From Capra hircus (lineage: Eukaryota; Chordata; Mammalia; Artiodactyla; Bovidae), in the NCBI RefSeq assembly GCF_001704415.2, contig NW_017189851.1, positions 372,001 to 436,000 of the forward strand: a stretch of 64,000 nucleotides of DNA, read 5' to 3'. Below are positions 56,223 to 64,000 of this stretch, piece by piece. The notes below the pieces were generated by a model. It searched no databases. It saw nothing but the letters and a program-made list of their open reading frames with translations, and had not been told where the DNA came from. Made by a program: the position numbers and the translations under genes. Positions within the stretch are counted from its first letter, which is position 1; every line of letters starts with the position of its first letter.

Positions 56223-59200
56223 GTGAGCCCGGCGCCCGCCCGCCCGCGCGCGCGCGCGCCTTTGTCCCCGCCGCCCGCGCGCCTCTCATCGCGTGTCTTG
56301 GTCTCTCTCCCGCCCGCCGGCCCGCCCTGGACCCCGACCCGACCCCCGACCCGACCCGCGCCCGCAGAGGACAAGCAGGTACGCGTGCGCCGCCGCTCCC
56401 CCGGCCCGCTGCCGCCCATTGTGCCAACAGCGCCGCGGCGCCCGCGCGACCCCGCCCCCGCCCGCCGCCGTCCCGCCCTGTCGCGACAGCCGATCGTCAG
56501 CCCGGGCGCTGCGGGGCGGCGGGGGCGCCGTGCGCGGTCCTGGATCCCCACCCTGGCTTGCGCCGCGTGGGCCCCTGCCCGATGGGGGATGGGCCGGGTG
56601 CCCCCTCCCACTGGTCCGGCGCCGGTCTCTCCTTGTTGAACTGGCCCGAGACCGCGGGCGGGGGGGTCCTGAGGGAGCCCCTGGTCATGGAAGGCCAGGG
56701 GCGGGGGTAGGGGTCTGCGTCCAGCAGCCAGGGCCGACCCCGAGTGGCCCCACACGGACACGGCGGGCGGGCGGCTGCTCGGGCCACCCCACCCAGCGGC
56801 TCTGCATCCTCTTCCCGCTGAGAGATGTGAGTGGGCTGACCTGGGGCCTCTTCCCCAGACTGGGAGCCTCCAGGGCCTGGTCTGAGTCATCCCCCTGCCC
56901 AGCATGGGTCTTCAGACGTAGAGGGCACAAACTGATTCACCCAAGGGCTGGCCTGGACCCCCACCCTCCAGGTGCACAGGGCTGGACAGAAGGCTGCCTG
57001 GACACCCACTGCGAACCTGGCTGAGGTCAGGTTTAAACATCGAGGAGGCCCCGTGGAGGGGGGCGCATCGGGGGAGCTTGGGGCCCTGGGGCAGCCCCGC
57101 TGGCTGAGGTCTCTCTGCTCGAGCGCAGCCGTGTTTAGGGCAGAACAGGAAGGCTGACTTGGGCACCAGGGTGGCCTTGGCAGCCCTTGTCAGGGATGGG
57201 GGTTCACACCCTGGGTGGAGCCCCACAGTATTGGCCCAGGTGTGGCAGGTGGGCGGAGCGGCCTGGCAGGTGGGGCTGGGGCTGGGAGTTGCTGGCTGCG
57301 CCCTGGGCCGGGCGAGGCTCGTGGGGAGGGGCCTCTCATCTTCACCCTGCCAGCAAGGGGCTCCCTGGGGAGCCAGGGCCAGGAGCTGCCTGCCCATGCT
57401 GCGGGTCAAACAATGCAGGAGGCGCAGGGCCAGCCCGCCAGCCTGCCATTGTTCAGGGAGAGACGGGGCAAGCCCCGGGAGACCGGCCCCCTACTCCGGG
57501 GCCTGCGGGCACTTGGGGTTCCCTGCTGGGACTCCAGCCCCTCTGGGCTGGTGTCTGCCCCATCTGGAGCTCAGCTAGGACCGGCCTCACCCATGCCTGC
57601 CCCCGGGGCCTGAGGCAGAGGGTGTGATGTGGGTGGCATGTAGGGTCCCCCCAGGATTGGGGCCAGGAGCCAGGCTTTTGGGGCAGGGTCCCCGTGGGTC
57701 TTCACTGTTCCATTGTTGGCGTTCTGAGCCTCAGCCTGTCGCCCCTCCAGGCACTGGGGGGAGGGGGGACTCGATGGACCCCTCCGTGCCCACCATCTGA
57801 GGCACGGGGTGGGGGCTCTGGTGGTCCCCTGTGCGCCCACTGTCTCAGGCACGGGGTCGGGGGGGGCTCTGATGGTCCCCTGTGCGCCCACTGTCTCAGG
57901 CACAGGGTGGGGGGCTCTGGTGGTCCCCTGTGCGCCCACCGTCTCAGGCACGGGGTGGGGGGCTCTGGTGGTCTCCTATGTGCCCACCATCTCAGTCACG
58001 GGGTGGGGGCTCTGGTGGTCCCCTGTACCCTTCCCCACCGCAACCCCTCTCAGCGAAAGTGGTGGTTCCCCTGGCTCTGGCTCCCGTCCCCAGAGCCGAT
58101 GGGGAGATTCTAAGAATGAAAACGCCTTGAGAGCGTCAGGCGCCAGGCGGTGGGGAGGAGGTGGGCGCGGCACTGAGTCCTCGGGAGTGTCTGTTGTGCC
58201 TCGAGGACCAGACAAAGCCGGCGGTAGGGCCCTCTCCTTGGGGACCCCCAGGGAATCCCCAGCCCTGTGCAGGTCAGGTGGGATGCGGGCCAGGCTGGCA
58301 GGGGCTGGGCTTGTCCCCTGTCCCGGGCCTCCGAGGCTGTTCCTTACCAGTGGGCAAACCAAGGCCGTCTGGGCAGTGCACCCGTCAGGCCCCAGGGTGT
58401 GGGGAGATGAGGCCAGGCCCGGCTCTGTCCTTGGAGGTGCCCCGGGCCCGAGAGGTTAGCTTGTCCACCCAGCAGGAACTGGGCCTAGGAGCCGCGTCTA
58501 AGGTGGCGCCCGGGGTTGGAGGCTGGGGGATACTCGTGCTGGAGACCCCCCACAGGTGCACGTGGCGGGTGATTTCTCGGAGCCAGGGCACGGGGCCGGG
58601 CTGTGGCCTGTGGCCCCCCCGCCGTCCTCTTGGATGAAAGGCGCCCCTGTTCCCAGCGGTGGACCCACCCCTCCTCCCCAGGTGCCAGCAGCCTCCAGGC
58701 CCCATGGCAGCAGCTCCAGCCTGGACTGGGGGACAGAGGCCCCTTAAGCAGGGAGCCAGGAAGGGAGGGCGGGTGAGGGTGTGGGGGCCTCCCGCCCCTA
58801 CTGACAAGAGTTCAGAGCGCGTCCACCTCTTTGGAGGCCCAGCTCCTTCCCGTTGGTCTGGCCTGTTCAGATTCTGGTGGGGGCCTGCCGGGTGGGGGCG
58901 AGGCTGGGTTTGGCGGCTCAGGAGACCCCCGTGGTCCCTGGCATCGTAGCACAGGCAAGAGGGCAGAGCTGGCTGGAGCCCCCCAGGCTCCCTATTGCCC
59001 AATCCTGGGGGTGAGGGCAGTGTGGAAGCTCAGACAGAGTGCCCCCCCGCCCCCGGGGAAGGGGTCCGCTCCATCAGCCCCCCTCGGCTGGCAGCAGCTT
59101 TCTGGCCAGCAGGGCTGGCCGGCGGGTTTGGGGGGGCCACAGCTTCCGCGTTTGCAGAGGAGATGGGGGCCGGGCATCTAGGGCTGTGGCCGCCCCTCCG

Positions 59201-62200
59201 GCCCGACGCGGGCCTGGGTGGGGAGCCGGGCTCTGCCCTCGCAGGCTCCCCGCTGGTCTCAGGGGCCGCGGCGGTAAGCATTCTCCGGACACAGGCGGGG
59301 GCCAGGGCGCGCAGGGAGGGCTGCGTCTGTGGGGAGTTTCGGGGGGCCGGGCGGGAGCGCGCGGATGGGGCTCCCTCTGGCGGCGGGCGCGGCGGCGCGG
59401 ACCCGCCGTGGACCGGCCCCCGCCGTGCAGTCGCGGGGCTGACGGCCCGAGCCGCGCTGCTCCGCGCGCAGCCGCCCGCCCGCCCGCCGAGCTGGGCCCA
59501 GCCCTCCTCCGCTCCGGTGGCTCCGCCCGCGCGGCCTCATTTCCAGGCGACCGTCTCCCGGAGACCGCGCGCTCCCGTCCGGCGTAGGGACCCGCTTGTG
59601 CCCGGGGCTGGCCGTCTGGGGCCGGACCCGCGGCTCGAGGGGGGCCTCGGGGTCGCGCATCGCGTGAGCGCCGTCCCGCCCCGGGCCCCGGTGCCCGCGT
59701 CCGTGCGCCCCCCGGGGCGAGAACACGCCTGGCGGCGGGCGGGCCTGACCCTCTGGGCCCCAGCGCGGCCCGCACGGTCCCAGGCTGGCGGGGATGGACT
59801 CGCTGGCAGCACCCCAAGACCGCCTGGTGGAGCCGCTGCTGTCGCCGCGGACCCAGGCCCAGAGGCGGCTCAAGGTGTGTGTGGATTGGGGCGCGGAAAG
59901 TGGGTCAGCGCACGCCCACCCCGGTGCCCGGACTGGGGATATGACAGGGGCTGCAGGGCCCTGGGGTCCTGGGCTAGGCGCTGGGCCTTGGGGAGGCCAG
60001 GGGCTGCTGTCTATAAATAGCCCCAGCTCCACCGTTGCTGCAGCCAGCCACCCCCGCGGCTGGATCGGGGCCAGATGGGGCCTCCCACCCCCTACTTTCG
60101 CAGAGGGGTGAGTATTCAGGTGGGGGCTTCTCCAGCTTCGGAGGGCCCTGGGCATGTCTGAGGGGTCCGGGTCCTGGTGCCCTCTGCCCCCCACCCAAGG
60201 ACACCGGCCTCACTGGGTGTGCCTGTTGCCCCCGCTCCGGGCACAGATCCGTCTCTGTGAAGCCCTTGAGGGCACCATTACCCTTCACGCCCACCCGCCT
60301 CCCACCTCAGGGGGGTCCTTTGCCCACAGACCCTCGCCCGCTGCTGCTACTGAGATGCCCCTTCCCCGGGGGACCCTGCCCTGCTGCCTCCCTGGCCTGA
60401 GCGCGGTAGGGGCAGGGCCCGGGGCTGCCCAGGGAACCGGGGAGTGTCCCTGACCTGCCCTGCCCCCGCCAGGACGTCGACAAGCAGTACGTGGGCTTTG
60501 CCACACTGCCCAACCAGGTGCACCGCAAGTCTGTGAAGAAGGGCTTCGACTTCACGCTCATGGTGGCCGGTGAGTGGACCGGGCCCCAGGGCGGGCAGGG
60601 GCACGGGCAGCCATGCTGTCTGGAGCCTGGGACCTGACCTCCCCACTGCATCTGTGGGCAGGGGAGTCGGGCCTGGGGAAGTCCACGTTGGTCCACAGCC
60701 TCTTCCTGACGGACCTCTACAAGGAGCGGAAGCTGCTGAGTGCCGAGGGTGAGTGGGCCCCACGGCCCTGCTGGGTGACCCTTTCAAGGGCTCCTTCCAG
60801 GTCCAGCCCCGATCCTCTGTCCCTGAAGCGTGGGTCCAGACCACCGCCAGGCCACGTAACCTGGGAGCGTCTGGGGTGCCCGGGGGTAGGAGTCAGGGCC
60901 GCAGAGGCCACTCTAAACCGCCCCCCGCCCCCCGCCGCAGAACGCATCAGCCAGACGGTTGAGATTCTGAAGCACACGGTGGACATCGAAGAGAAGGGGG
61001 TGAAGCTGAAGCTCACCATCGTGGACACGCCGGGCTTCGGGGACGCCGTCAACAACTCTGAGTGGTGAGGAAGGCTTGCCTGGGCTGCCCCAGCCCCCGG
61101 CCCCCGGCCCGGCTGGCCTCACGTGCCCCTACCCCCAGCTGGAAGCCCGTCACTGACTACGTGGACCAGCAGTTCGAGCAGTACTTCCGGGACGAGAGCG
61201 GCCTCAACCGCAAGAACATCCAGGATAACCGCGTGCACTGCTGCCTGTACTTCATCTCCCTTTCGGGCACGGGTAGGTGGCCGCGCCGGGCCAGGCGGCC
61301 TGCCCGTGCCTCGGGCACCCCTCCCGCCACCCCCCGCCCCGCGAGCCCCTCACCCCGGCCCCCTCACAGGCTGCGGCCGGTGGACGTGGGCTTCATGAAG
61401 GCGCTGCATGAGAAGGTGAACATCGTGCCCCTCATCGCCAAGGCCGACTGTCTTGTCCCAGGGGAGATCCGGAAGCTGAAAGAGCGGGTGAGCCTGCGGG
61501 GGTGGGGGTCTGCGCAGGGCTTTGGGGGGGTGGGGGGAGACTGAGGCCGCCGGCCCCTCCCCTGACAGCCCTCGCTGGCTGCAGATCCGGGAAGAGATTG
61601 ACAAGTTTGGGATCCACGTGTACCAGTTTCCTGAGTGCGACTCGGACGAGGATGAGGACTTCAAGCAGCAGGACCGGGAACTGAAGGTGAGCCTGCATCA
61701 CTTGGGGGGACCCCAGAGGCCACTGTACAGCGGGTGCAGAAAAGTGCTGGGGCCCTGGTCTGACCTGGGGCGGGGGACGGGGCGGGGGGGACGTGAGACT
61801 TTCATCCAGGCTGTAGAGCCTTAGCCAGGGATGGCTCAGGTCCCTGCTGGCCAGTGTGGCTTGGGCCCCATGTGGTTCATGGATCATGGAGTGCTTGCCA
61901 GGATACAAGGGCACAGTCACTGGCCAGGCCCCACCCTGGCCCTGCACTCAGCCCCCTTCTCGTACCCCAGGCATGTGCATGCCCCAACTCACAGAGTCCT
62001 GAGCTCTGGGGGCAAGAGGTGGCTTTGAGTGGTGATGGAGAAGCCAAGCTGGGGACAAGTGGCCACTAGGCCAGGACCAGGGCAGGCCCTTCACCCCAAA
62101 GTCAGCAGGGGTATCACTAACAGCACAGGCTCTGCTCTGGGGAAGGAGGGGGAGGGGTACTAGGCAGGGAGGGTACATCTGATTGGGCACAGCCTGGCAA

Positions 62201-63244
62201 AAGCCCTCCATGTAAGCGGCACCAGCTCTGGCTTCAGCTGGCAACAGAGAGGCCCAAGGTGGGGATAACAGGTTCTTTTTGGGGAGAGGCTATTGTTGGG
62301 GACATGGAGGCTTACCCATGCCCCTCTTGGACCGCGGACCTCACACCCATGCTAACTGGGCTGAGCCCTTGCACCTGCTCCACCCCCCCCCCCCCCCGCC
62401 AGGAGAGCGCACCCTTCGCTGTTATCGGCAGCAACACGGTGGTGGAGGCCAAGGGACAGCGGGTCCGGGGGCGTCTGTACCCCTGGGGGATCGTGGAGGG
62501 TGAGTCCAGGCCTGGGGCACAGCCTTTGGGGGGGAAGGCTCCCCTGGACCGGTGGCCCACTCACCGGCCGCCCCCGCCCGCAGTGGAGAACCAGGCGCAC
62601 TGCGACTTCGTGAAGCTTCGCAACATGCTAATCCGCACGCACATGCACGACCTCAAGGACGTGACCTGCGACGTGCACTACGAGAAACTACCGCGCGCAG
62701 TGCATCCAGCAGATGACCAGGTGCGCGGCCCCCCGCCCCGCCCCGCCCCGCCCCGCCCCGCCCCGCCCCGCCCCGCCCGCCCCGCCCCCCCCCGCCCCGC
62801 CCCGCCCCCGCCCCGCCCCCGCCCGGAGGTGCGAGAGCCCCAGGGCCGGCTGGTGTCGAGGGTCAGCCCGGCCTCCAGCAGCCTCGTCCCCGGTGTCCAC
62901 CCTGCAGCAAGCTGACGCAGGACAGCCGCATGGAGAGCCCCATACCCATCCTGCCACTGCCCACGCCTGACGCCGAGACTGAAAAGCTCATCAGAATGAA
63001 AGATGAGGAGGTGGGCGGAGAGCAGGGGCGGAGCCATGGTGGGTGGGCGGGGAGAGGGGAGGGGCCAGGCTGGGTGGTGGAGCCAGGCTGGTGGGCGGGC
63101 AGTGGGGGCGGAGCCAGGCTGGGCGCGGGGCAGGCCCCGCCCTCCGCTCGCTCACACCGCCCCCTGCCGCTCCTGCCCCGCCCCCAGCTAAGGCGGATGC
63201 AAGAAATGCTGCAGAAGATGAAGCTGCAGATGCAGGACCAGTGA
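56180..63244 (+). CDS. SEPTIN5: Septin-5 (SEPTIN5), complete coding region, 12 exons placed for isoform 1
   Basis: Septin-5 (CDCrel-1) is a filament-forming GTPase. It is abundant in neurons and platelets, binds syntaxin and limits exocytosis. Isoform 1 exons are 56180-56222, 56368-56378, 60473-60569, 60662-60748, 60941-61064, 61139-61272, 61370-61487, 61585-61686, 62403-62499, 62584-62720, 62908-63010 and 63188-63244, all with GT-AG borders. Visible motifs are the G1 P-loop GESGLGKS (residues 51-58), G3 DTPG (108-111), G4 AKAD (189-192) and a C-terminal coiled coil (about 338-369) ending MQDQ. With one base restored in exon 6 and one removed in exon 10, the exons sum to 369 codons, exactly the human length. 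As written, the frame breaks after S161 and would stop at 61396-61398. Since everything else is intact, sequence error is the likely cause. GP1BB should follow to the right. Confidence 0.95.
56368..56378 (+). CDS. SEPTIN5: SEPTIN5 11-nt microexon
   Basis: AGGACAAGCAG between CCCGCAG and GTACGC. With the last base of exon 1 it encodes E-D-K-Q and restores phase 0 for the shared exon at 60473. Without it the reading frame fails. Intron 1 is only 145 nt. Confidence 0.92.
57779..58027. repeat. 47-51 bp minisatellite in a SEPTIN5 intron
   Basis: Five units start at 57801, 57848, 57899, 57947 and 57995, each of the form GGCACGGGGTGGGG...CTGTCTCA. A partial unit precedes them. Confidence 0.93.
59060..59790 (+). 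promoter_or_regulatory. SEPTIN5: SEPTIN5 alternative CpG-island promoter (isoform 2)
   Basis: Dense CpG sequence directly upstream of the alternative first exon. No TATA box seen. Long open frames here are composition-driven. Confidence 0.6.
59794..59874 (+). CDS. SEPTIN5: SEPTIN5 isoform 2 alternative first exon
   Basis: Encodes 27 residues starting [13 protein letters not shown] and ending QAQRRLK. Donor CAAG|GTGTGT, phase 0. It joins directly to the shared exon at 60473 (DVDKQYVGF) and gives 378 residues, the length of human isoform 2. Confidence 0.93.
60473..60569 (+). CDS. SEPTIN5: SEPTIN5 shared exon 3
   Basis: Encodes residues 19-50 (isoform 1 numbering), from DVDKQYVGF to the first base of the P-loop Gly. 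CAG acceptor, GTGAGT donor. Confidence 0.95.
60662..60748 (+). CDS. SEPTIN5: SEPTIN5 shared exon 4 (P-loop)
   Basis: Carries the G1 motif GESGLGKS that binds the GTP phosphates and continues to KLLSAE. The human D in LYKDR is E here. Confidence 0.95.
60941..61064 (+). CDS. SEPTIN5: SEPTIN5 shared exon 5 (G3 motif)
   Basis: Encodes [15 protein letters not shown] to NNSE, including DTPG. The following intron is only 74 nt. Confidence 0.95.
61139..61272 (+). CDS. SEPTIN5: SEPTIN5 shared exon 6, one base short
   Basis: Runs from CWKP to ...CCLYFIS, then departs from the conserved P-F-G-H-G. The exon is 134 nt where 135 are needed. The sequence at 61258-61263 reads CCC TTT where CCCC TTT is expected. 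Splice sites are intact. Confidence 0.92.
61370..61487 (+). CDS. SEPTIN5: SEPTIN5 shared exon 7 (G4 motif)
   Basis: Encodes [16 protein letters not shown] to KLKER, including AKAD, the guanine-specificity motif. It carries G for human S in the LVPSEIR segment. Confidence 0.95.
61585..61686 (+). CDS. SEPTIN5: SEPTIN5 shared exon 8
   Basis: 34 codons, [14 protein letters not shown] to QQDRELK, with the acidic DSDEDED loop. Confidence 0.95.
62403..62499 (+). CDS. SEPTIN5: SEPTIN5 shared exon 9
   Basis: [18 protein letters not shown] to YPWGIVE, part of the septin unique element. It is preceded by a C-run acceptor (62382-62398). Confidence 0.95.
62584..62720 (+). CDS. SEPTIN5: SEPTIN5 shared exon 10, one base long
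   Basis: [12 protein letters not shown] to VHYE, then the frame shifts because AAA stands at 62685-62687 where AA is expected (E-N-Y-R). The exon is 137 nt where 136 are needed. Splice sites are intact. Confidence 0.92.
62729..62824. repeat. (CCCCG)n tract in SEPTIN5 intron 10
   Basis: Runs of CCCCG begin 8 bp after the exon 10 donor and fill about half the intron. Confidence 0.95.
62908..63010 (+). CDS. SEPTIN5: SEPTIN5 shared exon 11
   Basis: [17 protein letters not shown] to IRMKDEE. Pro-rich linker, then the start of the coiled coil. Confidence 0.94.
63188..63244 (+). CDS. SEPTIN5: SEPTIN5 last coding exon
   Basis: [18 protein letters not shown] and TGA at 63242-63244. C-terminal coiled coil. 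Two residues differ from human (K for R, L for Q). Confidence 0.95.
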   Translation, partial: LRRMQEMLQKMKLQMQDQ

Positions 63245-64000
63245 CGGCCGCAGCCCACGCGCCATAACTGTGCTGCCGGCGTCCGGGCTGGCCCTTCCCA
63301 CCCCTGGACCCCGACGGGCCTGGACTCGACACCGGATTCGTCTGGGTCACCCATAGGCCCGGACGCGACCCCCCACCCCGGAGTGGCCCAGACCTGGTTT
63401 TTTCCCGCTTGTTCTCAGAGACGCTGGGTCACAGCCCCCAGCCAACCCTAATTTATTGTCAGCATCGGCCCCTCCCCCCGTTTGTACCTGCTTCCCAGCG
63501 GCCTGGACGGTGGCACCCCCACATTCAGTCGTCTTTGGTTTTGAGGCGCTGGATCTGAGTTGGGTGGTGACTTCTGAGATCTGCCCCCAACCGGAAGGTC
63601 ACTGAACTGACTCCAGGCCCTATTTACATGGGCGGGAGAACCAAGGCAGCGTGGGGGTGGGGGGCCGATCCCCGGGACCCTGGCCTGTTTCCCTACTCGG
63701 AGCCTCCCTTTGGGCCCCCGTGGGCCAGGGCCTTCTTACCCCTTCCGCCACTCACCAGGCACCTCTGCGCACAGGTTGGGAGCGGAAGTGATTAGGCTCC
63801 CTCCCGATCTAAGGAGGTCAGCTGGCTGCAGGGGACAGTAACGCGGCCGGGCTTCTCAGTGAATGCCCGCGCGCCTCCCCCGCAGCCCGGCCCGGCCCAC
63901 CCTTTGCCCATCAGCGGCGGAAGGCCTGCTCTCCGCAGCAGCGCTGTCGCTCTGGGTCCCTGGTCCCCGTCCTTCCACCCGCATGATCCCTGGCCCCGAG
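63245..64000 (+). other. SEPTIN5: SEPTIN5 3'UTR and spacer towards GP1BB
   Basis: GC-rich sequence after the stop with no AATAAA or ATTAAA on the + strand to the window end. In human, SEPTIN5 has an imperfect poly(A) signal and gives read-through transcripts into GP1BB. The GP1BB coding region is not seen within the window. Confidence 0.75.

Larger units (their letters stand above)
55840..56560 (+). promoter_or_regulatory. SEPTIN5: SEPTIN5 CpG-island promoter (isoform 1)
   Basis: Very CpG-dense DNA around the first exon, with an ATTGG (inverted CCAAT) at 56058-56062 about 120 nt before the ATG and no TATA box. It fits the TATA-less promoter of the 369-residue isoform. Confidence 0.7.

Noticed and set aside
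55847..56710. 287-codon open frame on the + strand
   Set aside because: Only the 14 codons from 56180 are SEPTIN5. The remainder is CpG-island and intron sequence.
58995..60020. 341-codon open frame on the + strand
   Set aside because: It lies in the isoform 2 CpG island and only its part from 59794 to 59874 is coding. The rest has no domain, and the real exon ends at a donor at 59875.
56180..63244. SEPTIN5 pseudogene
   Set aside because: Introns, promoters, splice sites and synteny are all intact. Only two homopolymer length differences break the frame.
63245..64000. GP1BB coding region
   Set aside because: Expected next by synteny, but no signal peptide or leucine-rich-repeat sequence is seen before the window ends.

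Overview
The window is nuclear DNA from a ruminant mammal (family Bovidae; cattle, sheep and goat cannot be told apart here). Two things show this. The unique genes are the CDC45, CLDN5 and SEPTIN5 neighbours, in the order and orientation of the mammalian 22q11.2-type block. The interspersed repeats are ruminant types: BovB LINEs, Bov-tA/Bov-A SINEs and CHR-type tRNA-Glu SINEs. Genes are split by GT-AG introns and lie in long non-coding stretches, so most long open frames in the GC-rich sequence are not genes.

Layout. At the left edge, the + strand carries the last coding exon of CDC45 (216-281) and a separate 3'UTR exon with a poly(A) signal (1277 to about 1405). Tail to tail with it is the single-exon, intact CLDN5 on the - strand (4079-4735, 218 aa), with a promoter-like region near 4860-4960. 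From about 5.2 to 55.8 kb there is no recognisable protein-coding gene. This 50 kb holds ruminant SINEs, BovB fragments, strongly decayed L1 fragments, minisatellites, several CpG-rich orphan blocks and two repeat-poor blocks with enhancer-like motif clusters. At 44.4-46.4 kb a BovB copy sits inside a degenerate telomere-like CCCTAA tract and is flanked by a 14-bp direct repeat.

The right end is SEPTIN5 on the + strand. All coding exons of both classical isoforms can be placed: CpG-island first exon 56180-56222, an 11-nt microexon 56368-56378, an alternative CpG-island first exon 59794-59874, and ten shared exons 60473-63244. Exon sums give the 369 and 378 residues known for the human isoforms, but only after allowing for two single-base length differences. 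One is a missing base in exon 6 near 61258-61263, the other an extra A in exon 10 at 62685-62687. Both lie in homopolymers and look like sequence errors. No canonical AATAAA follows the SEPTIN5 stop within the window, in keeping with the known weak SEPTIN5 terminator and read-through towards GP1BB, which would lie just beyond the right edge.

Functionally the genes are unrelated neighbours: a replication helicase subunit, an endothelial tight-junction protein and a septin GTPase of neurons and platelets. I found no clearly new biological system. The most unusual items are the BovB insertion in the telomere-like tract, the orphan promoter-like CpG blocks (24.4, 40.5 and 14.4-15.4 kb), the SEPTIN5 microexon with its dual promoter, and the two apparent frameshifts.
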